Of a stretch of DNA of 12,298 bases, positions 6,406 through 12,298 are shown piece after piece. The DNA comes from Candidatus Uhrbacteria bacterium (GTDB lineage: Bacteria; Patescibacteriota; Patescibacteriia; JACQRZ01), in contig JACQRZ010000049.1 in the NCBI GenBank assembly GCA_016206235.1, forward strand, positions 1 to 12,298, in the 5' to 3' direction. Each line of letters begins with the position of its first letter. Within the stretch, counting starts at the first letter, position 1. The notes beneath the pieces are model-generated. The model saw nothing but the letters and a program-made list of their open reading frames with translations, searched no databases and was not told the origin of the DNA. The position numbers were made by a program, and so were the translations under genes.

Positions 6406-7606
6406 CTCTTGTGTTTGTGTTATAAAAAGCGTAGGATGCAGCTATATGCATGTACTTGGATTCATTATTTTTGTTTTTCTTGGAATGTTCTTTGCGGGCA
6501 TTGCTGAGGCAGCTGCTGCACAGCTAGAGTTTTCTGCTAGTAAGTGGCGTATAGGCATTGGTGATCCCTTAACACTGACCTGGAAAAGTGATGAAGGCCC
6601 GTGTATTGCGAGCGGAGGATGGGAAGGTGCAAAAGAAACAAGCGGTTCAGTAACACTGTATCCTCAAGTTACAGCGACCTATCTTTTTGAGTGCGGCCCT
6701 GAAACAGCGCGTGTAAAAAAAACAAAAAAAGTTACTGTAGTGCCAAAGCCCGATATTCTAGTATGGGCAGATAAGACGTTTGCCGAAAGTAAGTCGCCAG
6801 TTGTGCTTTCATGGGAAGCAACCAATGCAACATCATGCAGTCTTTTGAAAGGAAAATCATCGCTTGGGACATTAGACATAAAGGGAAGCAAAACAGTCAA
6901 TCCTACCATTAAGCATATCCCAAATCGCGAACCAATTACCACGGCAACTTACACAGTCAGATGTAATAATGGAAGCGGTGCTGCTAACACAGCTGATATC
7001 ACTATCCATTTAACACCTGAACCGCGCGTAACATTATCGGCAAGTCAAAATGTAATTCAAAAAGGCACATCAATTACACTTACATGGAGAGCGCAAAACG
7101 TGCCCGCATGTTATGCGGAAGGCATGTGGATGGGAATGCGAGAGCTCTCTGGCACGCAGGTTGTCACTCCAACGCAATCCGGTTTATATACACTCACCTG
7201 TGGTCATAAGACCATCAGCGTTTCCATCGTAGTTAATGAAAAACCAGAGACACCTACTTTGCAACCGACTATAGTGCAGCAACCGCGACAAGAAATTTCA
7301 TCGCAGCCCGCTCAACAACCATCTTCGTTTGTGCCACCTCCACCGTTACCGCCACTTTTTCTATTAAATAGTCAAAACGTTACACAGCCCCCTGACCCAA
7401 GTTCACAACCAGGATTTTCTTTACAACAACTAACACCTGAAAAGAATATGCAACTACTGAAGACTGGCGATAAACAGGAACTGAAGAACAAGAAAAAATT
7501 CCCAAAGCCTACGGCAAAAGTTGCGCCGAAGAAAAAACAGGCTACAAAAAAAACTCAAAAATCAACTCCAAAAAAAGCTTCGCCCAAAAAACAACAAAAG
7601 AAATAA
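6392..7606 (+). CDS. Secreted protein with three Ig-like domains and a lysine-rich tail
   Basis: Unknown function. Counting from ATG 6392, residues 19-43 form a Sec signal sequence (MHVLGFIIFVFLGMFFAG then AEAAAA), with cleavage expected near residue 43. Three similar domains follow, at about 45-117, 119-208 and 210-283. Each has a [TS]LTW or VLSW strand and a pair of cysteines (71/101, 149/191, 240/270) that could form one disulfide per domain, and each ends in a YxxxC strand. Residues 284-345 are rich in Pro, Gln and Ser (SSFVPPPPLPPL). Residues 360-404 are about 40% lysine (KKFPKPTAKVAPKKKQ, ASPKKQQKK), like a histone H1 tail. No membrane anchor follows the tail, so the protein is released or held by charge. 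ATG 6446 (residue 19) is a good alternative start, with AGGA 9 bases upstream, but it leaves the signal with almost no positive charge. The stop lies 2 bases from the stop of the convergent tgt gene. Confidence 0.8.
   Translation: MWPVNSCVCVIKSVGCSYMHVLGFIIFVFLGMFFAGIAEAAAAQLEFSASKWRIGIGDPLTLTWKSDEGPCIASGGWEGAKETSGSVTLYPQVTATYLFECGPETARVKKTKKVTVVPKPDILVWADKTFAESKSPVVLSWEATNATSCSLLKGKSSLGTLDIKGSKTVNPTIKHIPNREPITTATYTVRCNNGSGAANTADITIHLTPEPRVTLSASQNVIQKGTSITLTWRAQNVPACYAEGMWMGMRELSGTQVVTPTQSGLYTLTCGHKTISVSIVVNEKPETPTLQPTIVQQPRQEISSQPAQQPSSFVPPPPLPPLFLLNSQNVTQPPDPSSQPGFSLQQLTPEKNMQLLKTGDKQELKNKKKFPKPTAKVAPKKKQATKKTQKSTPKKASPKKQQKK
6399..6426 (+). promoter_or_regulatory. Weak candidate promoter for the alternative start at 6446
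   Basis: CTGTCA (6399-6404), 16 bases, TATAAA (6421-6426). The -35 box overlaps the TTGACA used on the other strand, so the two promoters would compete. If real, transcription would begin near 6433 and ATG 6446 would be the true start of the Ig-repeat protein. Confidence 0.25.
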
Positions 7607-7608
7607 AC

Positions 7609-8766
7609 TTACTTCAGAGATCGCAGTTCATTCATCATCCGTAAGTAAAAGTTGATATTATGGATACTTGTGAGGCGTTGTCCAAGAGGGTCGCCAATGT
7701 GGAAAAGATGGCGTATGTATGATCGAGAATAGGTCGTGCATGTGCTGCAGGAGCATTTTGGGTCAATAGGCTTGAGATCATTTTTATAAACCTCGTTTTT
7801 AATACGTAAGACTGAATAGAAGCTTTTGCTCGTGATATATGCGTCACGCCGCAGCGAAGCGAAGGCGGATTTTGTACGAACATAAAGCTGTCCGTGGCGC
7901 GCCTCGCGCGTGGGAATAACACAATCAAACATGTCAACGCCGTCAAACACGCTCCGGACAATATCTTCGGGCTTACCAACACCCATGAGGTAGCGCGGCT
8001 TGTCTTTCGGCAAGAGCGATGTTGACCAACGCACAATCGTTTCAATCTCATTTGTTTCTTCGCCAACGGCAACACCGCCAATCGCGTATCCATCAAAACC
8101 AATCTTCATCAACTCTTTGCATGAGTGTTCACGCAGGTCTTTAAAGACTGATCCTTGCACGATGCCAAACAGAAGCGGGCGCTTTTTTGGTGATAGTTTT
8201 TTCCCGCCAAAGGCGGGTCCGCCTCTGGCGGATTGTCGAATTCGTTTTTCAAAATGCTTTTTGCAGCGTGCAGCCCATGCAAGTGTAATGTCCAGGGATT
8301 TTTTCGCGTATTCATACGTGCAAGGGTACGGGGTGCACTCATCAAGCACCATCATGATGTCTGATCCGATCGTAAACTGAGCATCGATGACGTTCTCAGG
8401 GGTGAGGAAGATTCGCGATCCGTCGATTTCAGACTGAAATGCGACGCCTTCGTCGGTGATCTTTCGCATCTTGGCAAGCGAGAATACCTGAAAGCCGCCG
8501 CTATCTGTAAGAATCGATTTATCCCACTTCATAAAACCATGCAGCCCGCGATTTTTTTTTAAGATATCAAGCCCGGGACGCTGAAGGAGATGATAAGTAT
8601 TCGAAAGAATAATCTCTGCTTTCAAATCTCGTACGTCAGCTGTTGTAAGGGACTTCACAACGCCTCGGGTGGCAATCGGCATAAAAAATGGCGTATGAAC
8701 AATACCGTGTGGAAGCCGTAAAGTACCCTTGCGAATTGGAGACGTATCCGTTAACTTGAATGACAT
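7609..8766 (-). CDS. tgt: tRNA-guanine transglycosylase (queuine/preQ1 insertion)
   Basis: Exchanges guanine-34 of GUN-anticodon tRNAs for preQ1 in the queuosine pathway. The 385-residue protein has the expected TIM-barrel motifs: DSGGFQVFS (88-96, with Asp88 the general acid/base), DECTPYP (142-148), FGIVQG (200-205), GGVAVGE (230-236), LMGVGKP (260-266) and DMFDCVIPTR (278-287, nucleophile Asp281). The zinc site is Cys338, Cys340, Cys343 and His369. All key residues are present. Residues 179-188, between the WAARCKKHFEKR helix and FGIVQG, are a Gly-rich insertion (SARGGPAFGG). They are encoded exactly by a 30-bp palindromic element, and E. coli Tgt is about ten residues shorter here. No Shine-Dalgarno sequence precedes ATG 8766. 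It lies 68 bases downstream of queA, probably in one transcript. Confidence 0.95.
   Translation of the reverse strand: MSFKLTDTSPIRKGTLRLPHGIVHTPFFMPIATRGVVKSLTTADVRDLKAEIILSNTYHLLQRPGLDILKKNRGLHGFMKWDKSILTDSGGFQVFSLAKMRKITDEGVAFQSEIDGSRIFLTPENVIDAQFTIGSDIMMVLDECTPYPCTYEYAKKSLDITLAWAARCKKHFEKRIRQSARGGPAFGGKKLSPKKRPLLFGIVQGSVFKDLREHSCKELMKIGFDGYAIGGVAVGEETNEIETIVRWSTSLLPKDKPRYLMGVGKPEDIVRSVFDGVDMFDCVIPTREARHGQLYVRTKSAFASLRRDAYITSKSFYSVLRIKNEVYKNDLKPIDPKCSCSTCTTYSRSYIRHLFHIGDPLGQRLTSIHNINFYLRMMNELRSLK
8203..8232. repeat. In-frame double palindromic element inside tgt
   Basis: Two adjacent 15-base hairpins: CCCGCC-AAA-GGCGGG (8203-8217) and TCCGCC-TCT-GGCGGA (8218-8232). The arms of the two are nearly the same, so they can also pair with each other. 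The unit is exactly ten codons long and is in frame (tgt residues 179-188). GC content is far above that of the surroundings. It looks like a small REP- or RPE-like element that inserted into the gene, but only one copy is in the window. Confidence 0.65.
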
Positions 8767-8797
8767 AGTATACGTTATTGCTATATTGTTATATTGC

Positions 8798-8833
8798 TAA
8801 ATTGTTCTAACCATTTAACCATATAACAATTTA
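8798..8833. repeat. Inverted and direct repeats in the queA-tgt spacer
   Basis: TAAATTGTT (8798-8806) and AACAATTTA (8825-8833) are perfect inverted arms. The loop holds two copies of TAACCAT (8808-8814 and 8816-8822). The whole spacer is AT-rich, with TATATTG/ATATTG repeats. Its function is unknown. The hairpin has no GC-rich stem and so is not a convincing terminator. Confidence 0.4.
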
Positions 8834-8834
8834 T

Positions 8835-9875
8835 TTATAAAATAATCATCGAGTCTCCGAAACTGTAGAAGCGATATTTTTTTCGAACAGCTGTCTTGTA
8901 TGCGCGAAGCATTTTTTTCATACCGCCTTTTTCTTTCCACTCAGCAAAAGCGCACACCAAAAGAAGCAGTGTTGATTCGGGCAGATGAAAATTTGTAATC
9001 AGACTATCGATTATTTTAAACACATAGCCAGGATAGATAAAAAGATCAATATCTTTGCTGTCTGGCATAAGGCGCCCGTCTGAGCTCGCAAAGCTTTCCA
9101 GCGTGCGTACGGTTGTGGTGCCAACGGCAACAACTCGTCGTCCTTCTCGTTTTGCTTTGTTGATAGTCGAAGCAGTTCGTGAGCTTAGCGAAGCATATTC
9201 GGAATGCATTTTGTGAGACTCAAGTTTCTCTGCGCGTATGGGCAGAAACGTTCCTGGGCCAACATGAAGAGTAACAGTGCAGATGGCCACGCCTTTTTTT
9301 CGGAGTTTTTGCAAAAGGGTTTTGGTAAAGTGAAATCCTGCCGTTGGCGCCGCAACAGAGCCATCGTTTTTTGCATAGACCGTTTGGTATGTTGTGAGAT
9401 TTGATGATTTCTTAATATACGGCGGTGTAGGAGTTGAGCCATAGATTGCCAATGCCTTGCGTAGGGCAGCACCTTTTTTGTTGAGGCGCACGAGCCACAC
9501 CTGATCTTCTCCTTTTTTGAGCGGCTCTATAACAAGCCCTGAATGTTCAATAACAATCGTTTTTCCTTGTTCCTGCTCTTTGAAGTTTTTGAGAATGGCA
9601 TACCAGAGAAATTCTGAAATTTCTCGTATGAGTAACACTTCCACTTTACCGCCCGTATCTTTGACTCCAAACAACCGTGCTGGAATGACTTTTGAATCAT
9701 TCATCACGAGCACATCTCCTTTGTGGAAGAATTGAATAATATTCCGAAAGCGGAGATGTTGAAATGTGCTTTTCTTTTTTTTGATAACAAGTAATCGCGA
9801 TGAGTCGCGCGGGCTGGCGGGAGCTTGTGCTATAAGGTTTTGAGGCAGGGTATAGGAAAAATCTGACAATCGCAT
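8835..9875 (-). CDS. queA: S-adenosylmethionine:tRNA ribosyltransferase-isomerase
   Basis: Transfers and rearranges the ribosyl part of SAM onto preQ1-modified tRNA to give epoxyqueuosine, the step after Tgt. The length of 346 residues is typical. Family motifs are FSYTLPQNLIAQ (6-17), PRDSSRLLV (22-30), DVLVMNDSKVIPARLFG (54-70), GGKVEVLL (75-82), GSVAAPTAGFHFT (172-184), LHVGPGTFLPIR (203-214), VGTTTVRTLE (251-260) and LITNFHLPESTLLLLV (292-307). The start at 9875 gives the standard N-terminus. There is no Shine-Dalgarno sequence, and the 40 bases between it and the upstream gene are taken up by a terminator, so transcription may rely on readthrough or a promoter inside the upstream gene. 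tgt follows. No queG/queH or preQ1-making gene is in the window, so preQ1 may be made elsewhere or imported. Confidence 0.95.
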   Translation of the reverse strand: MRLSDFSYTLPQNLIAQAPASPRDSSRLLVIKKKKSTFQHLRFRNIIQFFHKGDVLVMNDSKVIPARLFGVKDTGGKVEVLLIREISEFLWYAILKNFKEQEQGKTIVIEHSGLVIEPLKKGEDQVWLVRLNKKGAALRKALAIYGSTPTPPYIKKSSNLTTYQTVYAKNDGSVAAPTAGFHFTKTLLQKLRKKGVAICTVTLHVGPGTFLPIRAEKLESHKMHSEYASLSSRTASTINKAKREGRRVVAVGTTTVRTLESFASSDGRLMPDSKDIDLFIYPGYVFKIIDSLITNFHLPESTLLLLVCAFAEWKEKGGMKKMLRAYKTAVRKKYRFYSFGDSMIIL

Positions 9876-9877
9876 AT

Positions 9878-9908
9878 AAAACGAAGCCCCTGATCTATGA
9901 CCCGGGGC
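9878..9908 (-). terminator. Terminator after the 104-residue unknown gene
   Basis: On the - strand GCCCC and GGGGC pair, with an inner GGTC/GATC helix interrupted by a G-A mismatch, followed by TTCGTTTTAT. The T-rich tail ends 2 bases before the queA start codon. Confidence 0.55.
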
Positions 9909-9915
9909 ACATTTG

Positions 9916-10230
9916 CTATATCACGTAAACCTTTTCATTGGTATTACGATATTCATTCCATCCTTCCAGTAGGCTTTGATAGAGCCTGTTAATATGCGGA
10001 CGTTCTGAGTCATGAGCTAAATCAGGCCCGACATCATTACTGAACGGTGTAAATGTCGTATATCTCACTGCAATACCATCTTGGTAGTTGATAGCAGCGA
10101 CTTGCTCAGAATTTTCACATGAAATCAGACATATTTGTCCTGATTCGAATATCACAAGCGTATTAAATTTGCTATCGTCACCTTCAGACAGAAGGCGAAT
10201 TAATTTTTGCTTTGATGGTTTACGTGCCAT
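9916..10230 (-). CDS. Small conserved-looking protein of unknown function (104 aa)
   Basis: Not recognised. The start at 10230 is chosen because GGAGG stands 8 bases upstream and a good promoter lies just before it. The longer frame to 10383 would cross both the terminator and the promoter. The N-terminus is basic (MARKPSKQKLIRLL). The middle has alternating hydrophobic stretches typical of beta strands (FNTLVIFESGQICLISC and IAVRYTTFTPF). The C-terminal third is acidic and probably helical (HINRLYQSLLEGWNEYRN). There is no signal peptide or membrane segment, so it is a cytosolic protein. It has its own promoter and terminator and is therefore a single-gene unit next to the AcrVA2-like gene. 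Confidence 0.72.
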   Translation of the reverse strand: MARKPSKQKLIRLLSEGDDSKFNTLVIFESGQICLISCENSEQVAAINYQDGIAVRYTTFTPFSNDVGPDLAHDSERPHINRLYQSLLEGWNEYRNTNEKVYVI

Positions 10231-10263
10231 GAATAAGTCCTCCACAAAAGAACAATGAATAAA

Positions 10264-10292
10264 AGCATACCTCAAAGGTATGAAAAAGTCAA
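10264..10292 (-). promoter_or_regulatory. Promoter of the 104-residue gene with an overlapping dyad
   Basis: On the - strand TTGACT (10287-10292), 17 bases, TATGCT (10264-10269). A perfect dyad CATACC-TTTGA-GGTATG (10266-10282) fills the spacer and overlaps the -10 box, a usual position for a repressor operator. The predicted start near 10257 gives a short leader containing GGAGG. Confidence 0.55.
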
Positions 10293-10298
10293 GATCAA

Positions 10299-10326
10299 GA
10301 AAACAAAACGTCCTCGGAGAGGACGT
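10299..10326 (-). terminator. Intrinsic terminator of the AcrVA2-like gene
   Basis: On the - strand ACGTCCTC-TCC-GAGGACGT makes an eight-pair stem with a 3-base loop, followed by TTTTGTTTTC. It starts about 14 bases after the stop codon. Confidence 0.85.
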
Positions 10327-10339
10327 CGATAAGGAGAAT

Positions 10340-11494
10340 TTATACCGTCGTACGATTGCCGCCAGGCAGCGTACCGGGAGCAAGAAGGTGTTTATTCACA
10401 AATGTCGGCCGATGCCAGACCGTGCGTGGCGCTAAGGGATTAGCTCCTTGACCAAGCGGCCTACTGAAGTAACCTCTTCTAAAATGCGGTGGAAGTGCAG
10501 CAGCACCCCTCGATTCGCTTTCTCTTCGTATCATGTCCTCTATTGCAGCGAGCTCGGTAGAATCGATCACCACATTATCAGTAGTTACCATACATACCTC
10601 AGTTTCGTGTCGTATCGCACCATCAATTGTTACTCGTTGGCGTCTTTGAGGTGGAGGAATAAGTTTTTGTATCTCAATCGCTCTGCTGTTATTAGGTAAT
10701 GTCATGAGGTACAAGCACAACGAGCATACTATCTTTACAACATCATTCACTACAGAGCCGCGCGCGTCTGGCGATCCGACAATACTGCTGACAGGCAAGT
10801 TACGTTTCTTATCCTGAACAACATTGAGCACACCAGCTTTACTCTGATCATGCATCCCGGAAAGAGCATGGAGTGTGTCATATGCATCGAGATACCGCCC
10901 CTTTTGCATATTTGTGTTAATAATATTTTTTGCCTTTTCGTTAATGAAAGGCCCAGTTGTAGTCGAAACACATGTAAAGACACGGTCGTCTTGGCGCATA
11001 CAGTCCCGTTGACTCACAAATACAAGATCACCATAGATCAATCCTTTTGTTGGGTTGTGGTCAATAGGAATAGGATGTTCAAAAGTCACGGCAAAAGCAT
11101 CAAACGGCCACGGAATATCGTTAACACCATAATCATGCGGTAGTTGTGTTGCCTGCAGCAAGATGCGTAGAGAATCACTGACATGAAAAACACGCCGAGA
11201 ATATCGTGACCACGCGTAGAACTGCGCAGCAAGTCTTGTGAATCCATACATGTGATTCACATCGATGTCGCCATGTGACGGGTTATAGCCCCACGCGTCC
11301 CACTCATATGACGTATGGGCCGCGTTGAGAAGCGCAGATCGAAAATCCCGATAATTCAACAGGATTCCATGCAATTGTGCCGTGTCAGGATTCTTCGCTA
11401 TGCGTGCCGCGGCGCGGTGCATCATTGCAATGAGGTACGAAAAGTCTTCGATATATTTCAGCGTTTCTTCCAATCTTTCGATACGGTGTTTCAT
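10340..11494 (-). CDS. AcrVA2-like protein (384 aa), function unknown
   Basis: No firm function. The C-terminal part resembles AcrVA2, a Cas12a inhibitor first described from Moraxella bovoculi elements. PPHFRRGYF (335-343) followed by RTVWHRPTFVN (357-367) parallels the AcrVA2 ending, which from memory has PHIRRGHW and then RVRWQPAVFVN. The earlier part also has the general layout: a helical N-terminus (1-60), a segment around LPHDYGVNDIPWPFDAFAV (118-136) and a hydrophobic helix with paired cysteines (VCSLCLYLM, 256-264) before a long charged linker. It is about 60 residues longer than AcrVA2. AcrVA2-like sequences are thought to occur in many bacteria without Cas12a, so anti-CRISPR activity is not implied. 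The start is secure: AAAGGAG lies 5 bases before ATG 11494 and a good promoter is upstream. The likeness is judged by eye only. Confidence 0.6.
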   Translation of the reverse strand: MKHRIERLEETLKYIEDFSYLIAMMHRAAARIAKNPDTAQLHGILLNYRDFRSALLNAAHTSYEWDAWGYNPSHGDIDVNHMYGFTRLAAQFYAWSRYSRRVFHVSDSLRILLQATQLPHDYGVNDIPWPFDAFAVTFEHPIPIDHNPTKGLIYGDLVFVSQRDCMRQDDRVFTCVSTTTGPFINEKAKNIINTNMQKGRYLDAYDTLHALSGMHDQSKAGVLNVVQDKKRNLPVSSIVGSPDARGSVVNDVVKIVCSLCLYLMTLPNNSRAIEIQKLIPPPQRRQRVTIDGAIRHETEVCMVTTDNVVIDSTELAAIEDMIRRESESRGAAALPPHFRRGYFSRPLGQGANPLAPRTVWHRPTFVNKHLLAPGTLPGGNRTTV

Positions 11495-11528
11495 TCATTC
11501 TCCTTTCAAGGAACAAAAAACTGAGAAA

Positions 11529-11557
11529 AATATAGTACAAAGCCCGGCTAAAGTCAA
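11529..11557 (-). promoter_or_regulatory. Promoter of the AcrVA2-like gene
   Basis: On the - strand TTGACT (11552-11557), 17 bases, TATATT (11529-11534), with a predicted start near 11522. It lies just after the terminator of the upstream zinc-binding gene, so the AcrVA2-like gene is its own unit. Confidence 0.65.
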
Positions 11558-11563
11558 TCCAGA

Positions 11564-11592
11564 TAAAAAAACAGAGAAGCGGGTCGCTTCTC
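11564..11592 (-). terminator. Strong terminator of the zinc-binding protein gene
   Basis: On the - strand GAGAAGCG-ACC-CGCTTCTC forms an eight-pair stem with a 3-base loop, followed by TG and T7. It begins right after the stop codon. Confidence 0.88.
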
Positions 11593-11979
11593 CTAAATAC
11601 TAAGCCCAAAGGCTTTTCGCGCAACTGGATGGTTCGTACATGTCGGATGATCTTTGCAAACTGGCAAATGACAGCTTCTGCATTCGCGGGCAACAAGAGT
11701 TGTGCATCCAACATTTCCGGCGCATTGCGCTGCAAGGTGCTTGCTGCAGAGTCCATCACGTTCGGCAATAATGCCTTGCATCCCATGGGTGCCGGAGGAT
11801 TTTTGGCCGAACGCACACAATGTGCCCTTTTGAATGAGTATGAGCAGTTGCTTTTGTTCTTCAAGTTTGAGAGCATCCTGACAAAATGGCTTACGGCAGT
11901 ACGGCCCTATTTCTTTTTTTTCTACTATCAATGATGTGCCGATAGCAACCTTGTCACCGCAGTATTTACAGCATCTCAT
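11593..11979 (-). CDS. Cys/His-rich zinc-binding protein (128 aa), B-box/AN1-like C-terminus
   Basis: Function unknown. ATG 11979 is chosen over 12009 because AGGA lies 7 bases upstream and Cys3 begins the first metal motif. The N-terminal motif is CCKYC (3-7) with Cys28 and Cys33, enough for one zinc ribbon. A helical, Gln/Lys/Leu-rich stretch (36-51) follows. The C-terminal half has CSKH (78-81), Cys86, Cys92, CRSC (100-103), PVCKDH (106-111) and CTNH (114-117), a spacing like B-box or AN1 zinc fingers, which usually bind proteins. Thirteen cysteines in 128 residues is exceptional. No catalytic motif is seen. The gene overlaps the end of a 55-codon membrane-peptide gene by 14 bases and ends at a strong terminator, so the two form a coupled unit. 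Confidence 0.75.
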   Translation of the reverse strand: MRCCKYCGDKVAIGTSLIVEKKEIGPYCRKPFCQDALKLEEQKQLLILIQKGTLCAFGQKSSGTHGMQGIIAERDGLCSKHLAAQCAGNVGCTTLVARECRSCHLPVCKDHPTCTNHPVARKAFGLSI

Positions 11980-12133
11980 GGCGAGTTCCTTTTTGCCAAA
12001 ATCGGTCAAGCAAAGCCCCAGCTTTTTTATATATTTGAATAGTCCGTCGTGTTAACAAAAAATTGAGTCGCGGCGAGCGTACGATAAGCAATGCAACACA
12101 TATACTACCAGCAAATGCGATGGCATACTTCAT
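11966..12133 (-). CDS. Small single-pass membrane peptide (55 aa)
   Basis: Not recognised. ATG 12133 is preceded by AGGAGG with 9 bases of spacing, the best ribosome binding site in the window. That is why this start is preferred to the longer frame from 12196. The peptide begins MKYAIAFAGSICVALLIV, a single hydrophobic segment (about 4-18), followed by a strongly basic region (RSPRLNFLLTRRTIQIYKK) and a charged end (RFWQKGTRHEML). This fits an N-out or signal-anchor peptide with a cytosolic basic tail. Its stop codon lies inside the next gene (14-base overlap), so it is probably translated together with the zinc-binding protein and may anchor it, which is an inference. Confidence 0.6.
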   Translation of the reverse strand: MKYAIAFAGSICVALLIVRSPRLNFLLTRRTIQIYKKAGALLDRFWQKGTRHEML

Positions 12134-12181
12134 TGCACAAAACCTCCTGTAAAGAACAAGTACCTCTACTGTTGCACAAAA
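12133..12181. repeat. Ten-base direct repeat TTGCACAAAA flanking the ribosome binding site
   Basis: TTGCACAAAA occurs at 12133-12142 and again at 12172-12181, 39 bases apart, just before the 55-codon gene on the - strand. Two aligned sites could be binding sites for a regulator. With only two copies, chance is not excluded. Confidence 0.25.
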
Positions 12182-12196
12182 AAACCACCTTGGCAA

Positions 12197-12231
12197 CCCG
12201 CCTAACTTTTACTTCGTAAAACTTAAGCGGG
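12197..12231. repeat. 35-bp imperfect palindrome upstream of the membrane-peptide gene
   Basis: CCCGCCTAACTTTTAC and GTAAAACTTAAGCGGG pair at 14 of 16 positions around a TTC loop. GC-rich ends and an AT-rich middle with two mismatches suggest a mobile palindromic repeat rather than a terminator. On the - strand the T7 run lies about 11 bases after the stem, which is too far for a normal terminator. No promoter could be fixed for the downstream gene pair. Confidence 0.55.
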
Positions 12232-12298
12232 CAAGTCTTATTTGCACATAAACAGCTTTTTTGTTTTACTTTAGATATCCATAATTCATAATTCATAA
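12232..12298. other. AT-rich end of the window without a recognisable gene
   Basis: No supported gene is present. The last 18 bases repeat the unit ATTCATA twice, a short tandem repeat that continues to the window edge. Confidence 0.4.

Noticed and set aside
7600..7615. Terminator between the convergent Ig-repeat and tgt genes
   Set aside because: The stops are 2 bases apart and no stem was found. The T-runs downstream of tgt only mirror the lysine codons of the other gene.
10231..10383. N-terminal extension of the 104-residue gene
   Set aside because: The extension would translate the promoter, the dyad and the terminator of the neighbouring gene. A GGAGG site supports the start at 10230.
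12133..12181. CRISPR-like repeat pair TTGCACAAAA
   Set aside because: Only two 10-base copies at one spacing, so there is no array.
12105..12296. 63-codon - strand frame at the right end
   Set aside because: It runs through the 35-bp palindrome and overlaps the better supported 55-codon gene in another frame. It has no clear ribosome binding site.

Overview
The window looks like a stretch of a Candidate Phyla Radiation (Patescibacteria, Parcubacteria-like) chromosome. The reasons are a short PaaX/Cas2-like protein with a hydrophobic N-terminal stretch, a secreted Ig-repeat protein with a lysine-rich tail, small compact genes, several housekeeping genes with no Shine-Dalgarno sequence beside others with strong ones, and short GC-rich palindromic elements. 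This lineage call is an inference from gene content. TGA acts as a normal stop, which argues against the recoded CPR lineages.

Left part (1-2400, + strand): a PaaX/Cas2-like protein ends at a 52-bp perfect palindrome containing a bidirectional terminator core. Next comes the most interesting gene, a 495-residue protein. Its N-terminal half has every signature residue of an NYH-type tRNA-dependent cyclodipeptide synthase (AlbC-like), and its C-terminal half is a periplasmic-binding-protein type 2 (SBP_bac_3-like) domain. There is no signal peptide, so the binding domain should be cytosolic. No typical cyclodipeptide-tailoring enzyme lies nearby.

Middle part (2400-7600): typA/bipA has a near-consensus promoter and a leader hairpin. 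A GSII-type glutamine synthetase follows. It converges on a trimeric-type purine nucleoside phosphorylase, and the two share a GNRA-loop terminator. The phosphorylase diverges from a secreted protein with three Ig-like domains, a proline-rich linker and a lysine-rich tail.

Right part (7600-12298, - strand): queA and tgt encode the two queuosine-pathway steps that act on tRNA. tgt carries an in-frame 30-bp double palindrome encoding exactly ten residues. Upstream of queA lie a 104-residue unknown protein, a 384-residue protein whose C-terminus resembles the anti-CRISPR AcrVA2 family, and a two-gene unit of a 55-residue membrane peptide and a Cys/His-rich zinc-binding protein. The unknown genes here have better promoters, ribosome binding sites and terminators than the housekeeping genes. 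No tRNA, rRNA, CRISPR array or transposase was seen. The last 165 bases hold no convincing gene, only an imperfect palindrome and short AT-rich repeats.
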